Shown here: positions 8,692 through 21,039 of the stretch, piece by piece | Layout of the letters: every line of letters begins with the position of its first letter | Position numbering within the stretch: position 1 is the first letter of the stretch | Assembly (NCBI GenBank): GCA_024220525.1 | Contig: JAMYWO010000018.1 | Coordinates: 122,339 to 157,188, forward strand | DNA length: 34,850 bases | Source: Cochliopodium minus | Lineage: Eukaryota > Discosea > Himatismenida > Cochliopodiidae | Direction of reading: 5' to 3' | Translations under genes and position numbers: made by a program | Notes under the pieces: generated by a model | The model's database searches: none | The model's input: only the letters and a program-made list of their open reading frames with translations | What the model was told of the DNA's origin: nothing

Positions 8692-11600
8692 TCAATTATT
8701 GGATGGATTCTTCTTTGTTTTTTTATTTGAAGGAACATTTTCGTTGATTTCCCTCTTTTTAGTAGTTTTCATAGTGTAGACAGTGTTCGTGTTAAGAGTA
8801 GAAGTAGTTTTCGATACTTGTGGTGTGCGAAGGTTTGTTTTGTTAATCTCCCTGAAAGGAGTAACAGAAGATTTGTTGGAAGTGGTTATAGAAGATCTGG
8901 TGGAAGAGTTGACAGGTTTTGAAGTAGAAGAAAGTGTGGTAGGTTTTGATTTTTCAGAAAGATTTGGTTTTACTTTTTTGGTGCTGTTGAAGAGTCTGTT
9001 AAACACACTGCCTTCATTTTTGGGTTCTTTTTTGGTTGGAACATCGCTTATAGATTTCATTTTTGAAAACATTTTATCGTGTTCTTTTTCCATTTTTTCT
9101 TTGTAGCTCATTTTCTTATTGTCTAAAGAGGTTTGAGTATTGGCGTTATAGTTATTCAAGTTTGGAACAGGGATAGATCTCTTGATTTCCTTTTTAAATG
9201 GGATATCAGTAGAAATAGTGGTTGTAGTCTTGTCTGTAGAAATAATGGTTGTAGAAATTTCTTTTTTGTTTTCACAACTTTTAAAGCTAATTTCAGAAAT
9301 TGAATTTGTTGAGAGAGGAGATTCTTTATGAGGAAGAAAAGAATCAGATTGGCCCAAGGTAATTTCTTTCACAATATTTTCTGCTATAATTTCGTTGATA
9401 CTTTTTTCTCTTTGTAACTTTCTGTTTGTGAAATCAAATGCTTTTCCTCCTTTGCTCCATTCACTAATTTCTTCGTTAACATTGTTTTCTTTTTCTATTA
9501 TGATATCAACTTTATCTTCTTGATGGTTATCATAGTTGTAATTGTTTTCATTTAAAACTTGACAAAGTTTAGTTTGAGGTGCATTTTCATCAATCTCATT
9601 ATCTCGTTTGTTTTCCATTTCATCTTCTTCTTCTTCATGAACGGCTTCTATGATGATTGATTTTCTGGTATGAAAAAGGCTATGTATTTGGGAAGGAGAA
9701 GGAGGGGAAGAGAGAAAAGTATTTTTTTCAATAGAGTTTTCATTTTTGTCTTCTTCCATGTTTTCATCACAACTAGATTGAACAGGGAATTCAGAATTGG
9801 ATTGAATAGGGAAAAAATTCTCTTCTAAATTTTGTGTTTTTTTCTCTGTAATATTTTGTTCTGCTTGTTCTACTTGTTCTACTTGTTCTACTTGTTCTAC
9901 TTGTTCTACTTGTATTGGAAACTCTTCTTCGTTCTCTCCTTTCTCAATGTTGCAGGAGTGAAAGGTATCATCAAGATTTTTAGAAGGATAGTTGGGAAGA
10001 TGATTAAGAAGAATAGAAGATTCAATTTGAGAGAGATTAAGGGATTTGTTTGTTTGTTTCATGTCACTGAGACATTTGTTGAGAATAGAACATAAACCGT
10101 CTATTCTCTCTGAATCTTTTTCGTCCTGTAAAGAGGAATTGGGTGAAGAAGGAGAAAATTCTAAATTAGAATTATTGAGAGTAGTATACTTTGTAGAATC
10201 ATTGAGAGTAGTACACTTTATAGAATTATTGGGAATAGCAGAACACTTTGGAGTAAGAGTAAAAGAAGACTTTGGTGCGGAGGACTTGATAGAAGAATTG
10301 GGGGTAAGATTTGTTTTTTCTTGAGAAAGATCTTTTTTTGATTCTTTTTGTTCAGAAAGTTGTTTTTCAGATTTTTCTTCTTCTGATTCTATTTTTCTAG
10401 AGGGTGTTTCTTTTATCATTGTTTTAGGTGTGGAGGATGTTTTAGGAGTGGATGAATTGAGAGAAGAGTGAATAGAAGAGATGGAAGTAGAAGGGGAGGT
10501 AATTTCTTGAGAAAGCAGATTTGAGAAAGGAAAAGTTTGTTTTGGTTTTTTCAAAATTGATTTAGGAGTGGGAGGGATGCTTTTTAAATTCTCTTTTTTG
10601 TCATTAATCTCTATCTTCTTTGATATCTTTTCATCCATATCTTCAGATTCTTCAGATTCTTCAGATTCTTCCTTTTTTCCATTTGGGTTACTTCTATTCA
10701 ATGATTTGGGTGTTGATTTAGGTGTTGATTTAGGTATTTGGGTTTTAGAATCCTTCTTTTCAGATTCACTTTCTTCAGATTCTACAGTTTTTTGTTTCTT
10801 TTGTGTTCCTGATTTGTATTCTTGCTTTCTTGATTGAGATCTTTTGGAGATTTTCTTTTCTGATTCTTCTGATTCACTTTCTTCTGATTCATTTTCCTCA
10901 GACTCTACAGACTCACTTTTCTGTTTCTTTTGTGTTTTGGAAGCCTTTGGTTTTGTATTTTTTTGTGTCTTTGTATTCGAATTTTTGGATGTTGTTTTCT
11001 TCTCTTCTTCTGATTCACTTTCAAATTCATCCATTTCACTTGATTCTTCAGATTCTTCTTTCTTTTTGGTAGATTTAGCGGTCACTTGCTTTCTTGATAG
11101 ACTCTTTTTGGAGATTCTCTTTTTTGATCCTTTTGAATCGCTCTCCTCAGATTTTACAGATTCTTGTTTCTTTTGTGTTTTGGAAGTGTTTGGTTTTATC
11201 TTTGTATTTTTGGAAATTGTTTTAGAATTTTTGGATGTTGTTTTCTTCTCTTCTTCTGATTCACTTTCAGATTCATCTATTTCACTTGATTCTTCAGATT
11301 CTTCTTTCTTTTTGGTAGATTTGGTGGTCACTTGCTTTCTTGGTTGAGTCTTCTTGGAGATTCTCTTTTTTGATTCTTCTGATTCACTCTCATCAGATTC
11401 TTCTTTCTTTTTTGATAGTTTTTTGGAAATTCTCTTTTCTGATTCTTCACTTTCAGATTCATCTATTTCGCTTGATTCTTCAGATTCTTCTTTCTTTTTG
11501 GTAGATTTGGTGGTCACTTGCTTTCTTGATTGAGTCTTCTTTGAGATTTTCTTTTCTGATTCTGATTCGCTCTCATCAGATTCTTCTTTCTTTTTTGAAA

Positions 11601-12048
11601 GTTTTTTGGAGATTTTCTTTTCTGATCCTTCTGAATCACTCTCCTCAGATTCTACGGATTCTTGTTTCTTTTGTGTTTTGGAAGTCTTTGGTTTTGTCTT
11701 TGTATTTTTGGAAATTGTTTTAGAATTTTTGGATGTTGTTTTCTTCTCTTCTTCTGATTCTTCACTTTCAGATTCATCTATTTCGCTTGATTCTTCAGAT
11801 TCTTCTTTCTTTTTGGTAGATTTGGTGGTCACTTGCTTTCTTGATTGAGTCTTCTTTTCTGATTCTCCTGATTCACTTTCTTTTTTGCCCGAATTTTCTT
11901 TATGTTTATTTTTATAATACTCAATGAGAGAAGACTCCAATAAATCTTTTTTCAAATTTGCCCTTAACGATAATTTTTTGCATTTTGTTTGTAATTGTCT
12001 ATAATTAGAATTTTTTATTTCTTCTATTATTTCTTCGATGCTTTCCAT
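8692..12048 (-). CDS. NuSAP-like SAP-domain protein with long Ser/Glu/Lys repeats
   Basis: An intronless 1118-residue frame. The N terminus (YRQLQTKCKKLSLRANLKKD) fits the SAP-type helix-extension-helix start of nucleolar/spindle-associated protein (NuSAP), including the LRAN-L core. Near the C terminus, YKEKMEKEHDKMFSKMKSI resembles the NuSAP helical motif, followed by Ser/Thr/Pro-rich basic sequence and a final KKREINENVPSNKKTKK that looks like a nuclear localisation signal. NuSAP binds DNA and microtubules and bundles spindle fibres. A KKENLKS element could be a KEN degron, as known for NuSAP. The middle is low-complexity: residues ~50-480 are repeats of acidic-serine and Lys-Thr-Ser blocks, and ~710-730 is a VEQ tract. 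The repeats make family assignment depend on the two ends only. Confidence 0.5.
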   Translation of the reverse strand: MESIEEIIEEIKNSNYRQLQTKCKKLSLRANLKKDLLESSLIEYYKNKHKENSGKKESESGESEKKTQSRKQVTTKSTKKKEESEESSEIDESESEESEEEKKTTSKNSKTISKNTKTKPKTSKTQKKQESVESEESDSEGSEKKISKKLSKKKEESDESESESEKKISKKTQSRKQVTTKSTKKKEESEESSEIDESESEESEKRISKKLSKKKEESDESESEESKKRISKKTQPRKQVTTKSTKKKEESEESSEIDESESESEEEKKTTSKNSKTISKNTKIKPNTSKTQKKQESVKSEESDSKGSKKRISKKSLSRKQVTAKSTKKKEESEESSEMDEFESESEEEKKTTSKNSNTKTQKNTKPKASKTQKKQKSESVESEENESEESESEESEKKISKRSQSRKQEYKSGTQKKQKTVESEESESEKKDSKTQIPKSTPKSTPKSLNRSNPNGKKEESEESEESEDMDEKISKKIEINDKKENLKSIPPTPKSILKKPKQTFPFSNLLSQEITSPSTSISSIHSSLNSSTPKTSSTPKTMIKETPSRKIESEEEKSEKQLSEQKESKKDLSQEKTNLTPNSSIKSSAPKSSFTLTPKCSAIPNNSIKCTTLNDSTKYTTLNNSNLEFSPSSPNSSLQDEKDSERIDGLCSILNKCLSDMKQTNKSLNLSQIESSILLNHLPNYPSKNLDDTFHSCNIEKGENEEEFPIQVEQVEQVEQVEQVEQAEQNITEKKTQNLEENFFPIQSNSEFPVQSSCDENMEEDKNENSIEKNTFLSSPPSPSQIHSLFHTRKSIIIEAVHEEEEDEMENKRDNEIDENAPQTKLCQVLNENNYNYDNHQEDKVDIIIEKENNVNEEISEWSKGGKAFDFTNRKLQREKSINEIIAENIVKEITLGQSDSFLPHKESPLSTNSISEISFKSCENKKEISTTIISTDKTTTTISTDIPFKKEIKRSIPVPNLNNYNANTQTSLDNKKMSYKEKMEKEHDKMFSKMKSISDVPTKKEPKNEGSVFNRLFNSTKKVKPNLSEKSKPTTLSSTSKPVNSSTRSSITTSNKSSVTPFREINKTNLRTPQVSKTTSTLNTNTVYTMKTTKKREINENVPSNKKTKKNPSNN
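9865..9912 (-). repeat. 9-bp coding microsatellite (VEQ repeat)
   Basis: Five near-perfect copies of CTTGTTCTA on the plus strand encode tandem Val-Glu-Gln on the minus strand, inside the NuSAP-like gene. The unit is a multiple of three, so copy-number changes keep the frame. Confidence 0.85.
10620..11870 (-). repeat. Large degenerate coding repeats (acidic-serine / Lys-Thr-Ser blocks)
   Basis: Long units recur several times with high DNA similarity, each combining KKKEESEESSEIDES, a KKTTSKNSKTISKNTK-like block and RKQVTTKSTKK. The near-identity of 11040-11090, 11290-11340, 11480-11530 and 11780-11840 implies recent duplication or gene conversion. The arrays create long antisense open frames on the plus strand that are not genes. 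Confidence 0.8.
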
Positions 12049-12153
12049 TTTTTCCCCGAGTTATTTTTTCAATTTTTTTTTTTATAATTGATAAAAATGG
12101 CGCCAAAACAAATTTCTATTTTGAAATAATAAATTTTAATAACGATTATTTTC

Positions 12154-13614
12154 TCATATCCAATTGAGTTGAAAATTGAATTGAAAGAAATTGGAGAAAG
12201 AATCAGATTTTTTGTAGGAAAGGGGAAGGGATGTGCTGAAGGAAATTCTTCCCCATGCTGTAGAAACTGCAAAACCAGCCCCGACAGAACTCCTTAAGTT
12301 TTTAGAAAGAAACAAAGAAGAATAGGATTGTTTTTGAGAATTTATAATGTTTCCTGTTTGAAGGAAAATCTCAGGGCGAATCCAAGAAGGAAAATCATAA
12401 GATTTTGGAAAGGGTAAACCAAGAATAACAGAAGTTTGGAAATAAGAATCTCCTCCCAAATTCTCTTCTCCTTTGATTTGGTTATTTACACCACGATCTC
12501 TGAATCCATTGAAATTATCTCCACCCAAATAAAATTTATCGCTCACTGAAACTCCTGTTTTGTTTCCTATCCATGAAAAAACCCCACCTTTCAACACAAA
12601 ATTTAATGCAACACCTTCCCATAAAATTTTTTCCAAGGAAATGTTATATTGACTCGAAATTTCATGTTTCAAAAACTTTTGTGATCCTGGAGGAATTGCT
12701 AATTCCTTTGAAAACAAATTCAAAATAAAATTGATCTAAAAATAAAGAAAATGGAAATTTACATTGATAATTTTGATAGCATAACCACTTGTGGGGAGAT
12801 GGGTATTGTCTCTTTTATCTAAAATATAGCTATGTCTCAAAGATATCTTTAATAATAATTTGAAGAGAAATTGGAAAAAGAAAAAGGAGGATACCTTTGA
12901 ATTCCATCCACTTTGGTACAACAATTTATCACTAGAAGAAGGAGTTGGTTCAATAAATCTTGTATCAAAATTTAGGGAGAGATTATTTTTGAGATGATTA
13001 AAGTAAAATTGAATTCCAAAAATTTTTTCATAATAATCTGATATACTTTTGTAATCATAAGTATCAATCAAGAAAGAAGCTCCATAAATAGGATGTGGGC
13101 CTATTGTATTTCTCAATAAAGGTTTTTCAATAGATCCTGACAAATTATACTCTTTGTTGCTCATTGTGGAAGAAATGGTGACTTTTTCAACACCTCCAAA
13201 GAAGTTATCTCCAACATATTGAACACCCTTTTTTAAGATTCAGAATAAAATTTAATTATAATTATCTTTAAAAAAAGGAATGAATACAATATTTTGACCA
13301 TTGGTTCCAACAGAAGTATTGAACATTGTTTTATTATATTTATTTTCTTTTACTATTGCCACAATTTCTGTAAAATTAGGCAAATATTGGGCAGGTTCAA
13401 CATTGAATTGGATATCTGAAAATATATTCAAATCCATCATTGCATTTCTTATTTTCGTCAAATGCTCAATTAAATCATTCATATTTTCATTATCCTCCAC
13501 TCCTTTCATGAAATGTTGGAAGATATAATTCTTAGTTTTTATATTTCCAACGATTTCTATTCCCCCTATCTTTATCTTTTTCTGATTACTTCTAGTATTG
13601 TTTATATCAAACAT
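12154..13614 (-). CDS. SAM50: Sam50/Tob55, mitochondrial outer-membrane beta-barrel insertase (Omp85 family)
   Basis: Four exons (13288-13614, 12895-13227, 12763-12846, 12154-12735), all joined in phase 0, give 441 residues, the usual Sam50 length. Residues ~15-90 form one POTRA domain (IKIGGIEIVGNIKTKNYIF). The rest is the Omp85 barrel with LDKRDNTHLPTSGYAI, FYLGGDNFNGFRDRG, ENLGGDSYF and a C-terminal beta-strand ending FQLNWI. Sam50 is the core of the SAM complex that inserts beta-barrel proteins into the mitochondrial outer membrane. Two oddities: the conserved (V/I)RGF motif of barrel loop 6 reads FNGF, so its arginine is Asn; and the third intron is only 27 bp (12736-12762), with a TAG acceptor that would otherwise stop the frame. 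The start is 24 bp from the divergent PDI start. Confidence 0.88.
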
Positions 13615-13638
13615 TTTTTTAATTTATTTTAAAATAAA
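13615..13638. promoter_or_regulatory. 24-bp divergent intergenic region between Sam50 and PDI starts
   Basis: Only 24 A/T bases separate the two start codons. The POTRA domain of Sam50 and the signal peptide of PDI both require starts close to here. Either the 5' UTRs overlap and promoters lie inside the opposite genes, or an upstream Sam50 exon is missed. No specific motif can be read. Confidence 0.5.
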
Positions 13639-15710
13639 ATGAGATCAATTAACTTGATAGTATACTTTATTTTAATCTTATCATTATTTATTTGCAAAAT
13701 CAATTCAGTTTTGGTTTTAGATGATTCAAATTTTGAATCTTCTATCAATAATTATGAATCTATTTTTGTTGATTTTTACATTCCTGGATGCCCACACGTA
13801 AATGTTTTTGCAAATAAAAAAAATTTTTATTAAAACCAATCCAATAGTGCATCAGATTGGAACCAATTTGGGAAAGAGTGAGCCAATTATTGAAAACAGA
13901 TAAAAATGAATTAATATTGGCAAAGATCAATTGCAAAGAATCAGAAAGTATTTGTGAGAAACATAATATTCATTCCTATCCCTCCCTCAAATTATGGAGA
14001 AAAAACAAAAAGGAAATAAGTTATTCTGGTGGAAGAGATGAAAAAACATTGACCCATTTCATCAGAAAAATGACCTCCACTCTCTTTGAAACATCTGATA
14101 AAGATGTCTTTGAAAATAAATTAAAAGAGATTCTTTCTGATAAAAAAAGTGTGGTGCTGGCTGCTCAATTCAACGAAAAAGATAAAGGAACCCCCCTCTA
14201 CAAAGCTTTTTCTTCTTTATCTCAAAGATTGGAGGGTTTCAAAATTCTTTTCAATGTCCCTTCCACTCCCTCCACTCCCTCCACTCCTTCTTCCATCAAA
14301 CTCTACACCAACTTTGAATCTAACAAAAAAGAGTACACCTTTATTCCAAGCAGAGAAGAAAAGATAGAGGAGGAGACAGAGAAGAAGATAGAGGGGGAGA
14401 TAGAAAAGTGGGTAGGGTTATATGAAAAACCAATTTTTATGAAATTTGATAAATCAATTCATATTTTGGAAAATAAAAATCCCCTCTTATTTGCCATCAT
14501 TGACACCTCCATTAATGGCCCTTATTTCGATGTTTTGCAATCTGTCTCTCAAAAGTTTGTTGGAAAACCCATCTCTTTTTGTTGGAAGCCTTTAAGTGAA
14601 GAAAACGAAAGAAACATGAAAAGGGTACCCCAACTTTTCTTTTTACTACTTAAGAAATAATAAAATAATAAATAAAAGAAATAATAAAAATAAAATAATA
14701 AATAAGAAATATAAAAATAAAATAATAAATAAAAGAAATAATAAAAATAAAATAATAAATAAAAGAAATATAAAAATAATAAAATAATTATAACAATTAT
14801 GTCTTTCTTTGTTAAAATTAAAATTTTCTTTTTTTTTTAATAAAAAGGTTGGACTTGTACCAGGCAAGACAGGAGTCTTCATAGATCATTTAGGAAAACT
14901 AAATTATCACTATGCTTTTCCTGAAGGAACTCCTTTTACTGAAGAAGGACTTACAAATTGGATCCAGAGTTTCTTGGACGGCACTTTACCAAGGTAATTT
15001 ATTTTATTTTACTTCATAATTTTTATTTTTTCTAAGCTCCAAATACCATCTAATGCATTTTGAATTTATTTTATTTTATTTTATTTTATTTTATTTTATT
15101 TATTTTATTTATTTTATTTATTTTATTTATTTTATTTATTTTATTTATTTTATTTATTTTATTTATTTTATTCATTTTATTTATTTATTTATTTATTTTA
15201 TTTTATTTTATTTTATTTATTTTATTTATTTTATTTATTTTATTTATTTTATTTATTTATTTATTTTATTTATTTTATTTTTATTTTCAAATTTTATTAA
15301 GGACACTTGTGTCAGCACCCAATCCTCGTGCATCATTAAGCACACCATATTTAAGACACATAACATTGAATAATTTTAAAAAAGAAGTGGAGGAGAATGA
15401 TAGAGATTTTCTTATTTTGTTTCACAACCAAGGATGTGGCGCTTGTCAAAAGTTTTATGGGATTTGGGATCAATTGATTGATTTTCTTAAAAAATCAAAT
15501 TTAGACACTTTGGTTCTCGGGCAAGCAGATGGATGGGCTAATGATTTTGATTTTGGAGATACCATTCTTGGTCTTCCCGACATTAGATTCTTTCCTTCCA
15601 ATAATAAAAATAAACCAATCAAGTATACTCAATCTGATAGATCTTTTGAATCCATTCTAAAATTCATAAAACAACATTCCACCCATCCCATTCCTCATGA
15701 CGAACTTTAA
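13639..15710 (+). CDS. Protein disulfide isomerase, ER-resident (HDEL)
   Basis: Exons 13639-13797, 13848-14624, 14848-14993 and 15302-15710 give 496 residues, the normal a-b-b'-a' PDI length. The protein begins with a signal peptide (LIVYFILILSLFICKINSVL). The first thioredoxin domain has active site CPHC at 51-54, split between exons 1 and 2. The second has CGAC at 406-409. The protein ends in the ER-retrieval signal HDEL. PDI forms and rearranges disulfides in secretory proteins. Both active sites differ from the usual CGHC: CPHC is the DsbA-type, more oxidising pair, and CGAC lacks the histidine, so the two domains may have unequal redox roles. The second exon holds a small STPSTPSTPS tract. 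Introns 2 and 3 (223 and 308 bp) are mostly microsatellite. Confidence 0.9.
15066..15290 (+). repeat. (TTTTA)n/(TTTA)n microsatellite in PDI intron 3
   Basis: A tract of about 225 bases with only TTTTA and TTTA units lies between the donor AG|GTAATT at 14993 and the acceptor AAG at 15301. It generates long Phe/Ile/Tyr-rich false open frames in two phases. Confidence 0.9.
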
Positions 15711-15910
15711 AGATAATTTTCCAAAATTTGATCCCTTTAACATGAATATAAATTAAATTTTGAATACAAACCATTATGTATGTTTTTGTGTTCTTCTTTT
15801 ATAAATATTTATTTTTAATTGATTTTTTATGAAAAATATAAAATAAAAATAAAAAAAGTACTATACTTTCTTTTTTCTCAAATTTATAAAAAAAATTTAG
15901 CAAAAAAGAA

Positions 15911-17253
15911 ATGTCCTCTTCAGAAGAAAATTATGATGATATGCCATTATTGTCCAAAGATAAAGAGAAATTTTTGATCAAAAAAGCAGTCAAACAAGGG
16001 CGCTTTTCTTCATATTTCCTAGTGGAGAGTGAATGGTGGAGTAATTGGTCAAAACACGTAGATGGTGAAGGAGAAAATCCCGGAAAACTGAATAATAGCA
16101 AACTTTTGGATGAAAATGGCAATCTCAAAAAAGATTTAAAAGAGGATATTGATTATGTTGTTGTTGAAAAAGATACCATTAGATTGATTATTCAAATGTA
16201 AAACAATTTTTTATGAGTTTATATTTATTAAAAATAATTTGAAAATTAGATATGGAAATGATACAGAAAGAGATATCATCAAAGGAATGTTGAATTCCAA
16301 AAATGAGTTGGAAATATATCTTCTCAAATTGAAATTATTATATAAAGGAGACTTACACAACTTTGAATTTCCTCCAACTGAAAATCCTGATACTCTAAGA
16401 AGAATTCTTTGTTCCTCTTTAACTTTGAATCCAGATTTGGTGACAATTTGGAGAATACCAAAGGTAAAATTTTTTATTTCTCTTTCTTTGGAACAAAAAT
16501 ATTATAATGTGTTTTAAGTATAAACTCTATTTTTTCCAAAATTTCTAAAATAATCAAAATGGAAAATTAGGAAGTTGATATCAAAAAATATACCCAAGAT
16601 GATATCTTTCCTTTGATGGAAGATGAAAATTTGGCAAATTGTGGAATAGAGAATGATGATGTTATCAAATTGGATACAGATTCCATCCAAAACGAAGAAA
16701 ACATCAACTTTGCTTATAAACTCAAAAATAAACAGGGTGTTGAGGAAGAAGCTGGGGGTTCTGATGATGAAGGTCCTACAGGAATGAGGGGTATGAGGGG
16801 TATGGGAGGAATGGGAGGAATGGGAGGAATGCAAGGTAATCCTTTTTTTGTTTTTAAATAATATAATGTGTGTACCCTTTCAAAACCTTAATTCAAAAAT
16901 TTCCAAATAAATAAATTCCAGGAATAATGCAAATGATGGGGATGATGTCAATGAATTATGAGGATATGGAACAAGAGCAAATAAAGCGAGCAATCAAGGA
17001 ATCAATTTCTTTACAACAAAAAGAAGATGATGAAAAGAAGAAGAAGGAAGAAGAGGAAACTAGAAAAAAAAAAGAACAAGAGGAAATTGAATTGCAAAGA
17101 AAAAAAATTCAAGAATTTGCAAATAAAGATAGTACTGAAGATGAAGATGAAGATGATTATGATCCAATTGATCCTAATAATTTAGATAGTGACGATGATG
17201 ACGACGACGATGATGACGATGATGATGACGATGAAGGTAGCTCCGATGAGTAA
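15911..17253 (+). CDS. DUSP-UBL-UIM protein without ubiquitin-protease domain
   Basis: Exons 15911-16197, 16250-16463, 16571-16835 and 16922-17253 give about 365 residues. Residues ~20-100 are a DUSP domain (SYFLVESEWWSNWSKHVDG, then NNSKLLDENGNLKKDL). Residues ~115-215 match the ubiquitin-like domain that follows DUSP in USP4/USP15/USP11 (ELEIYLLKLKLLYKGDL ... TLRRILCSSLTLNPDLVTIW). A Met/Gly-rich linker follows, then a ubiquitin-interacting motif (MEQEQIKRAIKESISLQQ), a Lys/Glu coiled-coil and an Asp-rich tail. No Cys or His box of a USP peptidase appears before the stop. It therefore looks like a ubiquitin-binding adaptor or competitor derived from a USP N terminus. Function is inferred from domains only. 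The next gene converges, 144 bp away. Confidence 0.75.
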
Positions 17254-17397
17254 TCTGGTCAACTTCGTTAAATATTTTAATTATTTGTTCCATTTTAATT
17301 TGTTTTTTAATTTGAATAAAGAAATTTTTATCAAAAAGAAATAATTTAGATTTGAGAAAATCTCTTTGAATTTAAATAATTTTTAATTTTTTTTACA

Positions 17398-20247
<2,850 letters not shown>

Positions 20248-20254
20248 TTATTAT

Positions 20255-20776
20255 TTTAAATTTTAATTTTATTATTTTATTATTTTATTATTTTATTATT
20301 TTATTATTTTATTATTTTATTATTTTATTATTTTATTATTTTNNNNNNNNNNNNNNNNNNNNNNNNNNNNNNNNNNNNNNNNNNNNNNNNNNNNNNNNNN
20401 NNNNNNNNNNNNNNNNNNNNNNNNNNNNNNNNNNNNNNNNNNNNNNNNNNNNNNNNNNNNNNNNNNNNNNNNNNNNNNNNNNNNNNNNNNNNNNNNNNNN
20501 NNNNNNNNNNNNNNNNNNNNNNNNNNNNNNNNNNNNNNNNNNNNNNNNNNNNNNNNNNNNNNNNNNNNNNNNNNNNNNNNNNNNNNNNNNNNNNNNNNNN
20601 NNNNNNNNNNNNNNNNNNNNNNNNNNNNNNNNNNNNNNNNNNNNNNNNNNNNNNNNNNNNNNNNNTTTATTATTTATTATTTATTATTTATTATTTATTA
20701 TTTATTATTTATTATTTATTATTTATTATTTATTATTTATTACTTATTATTTATTATTTATTATTTATTATTTTAG
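20255..20776. repeat. Microsatellite flanking an assembly gap (N 20343-20665)
   Basis: On the left an 8-base unit (ATTATTTT) repeats up to the Ns. On the right a 7-base unit (TTTATTA) repeats from 20666 until a TTTTAG acceptor at 20776. The unresolved run is 323 bases. The units differ on the two sides, so the gap is not simply one continuous array. The genes on both sides lack their 5' ends here. Confidence 0.9.
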
Positions 20777-20946
20777 GAAGAAAAAAAGGGAGAGGAATAC
20801 GGGATAAAAGTGAGACCTTTTCATTCTTTTTTTAGCAAATTAAATGAATGGGAAAATCATAATCTCTCTTCTTTTAACACTCTTCCCTCCAACACTTCTA
20901 AAACTCCCTTCCGTATCGTTATCATTGGTGGAGGTATCCCTTCTTT

Positions 20947-20977
<31 letters not shown>

Positions 20978-21008
20978 TTTATTTTATATTTTATATATTT
21001 TTATTTAT

Positions 21009-21039
<31 letters not shown>

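Noticed and set aside
8783-11848. Long plus-strand open frames rich in Ser, Phe, Leu and Asp
   Set aside because: They are antisense shadows of the Ser/Glu/Lys repeats of the NuSAP-like gene; the minus strand frame is open for 1118 codons and has meaningful ends.
15053-15373. Phe/Ile/Tyr-rich open frames resembling membrane proteins
   Set aside because: They are produced by the TTTTA/TTTA microsatellite in PDI intron 3.
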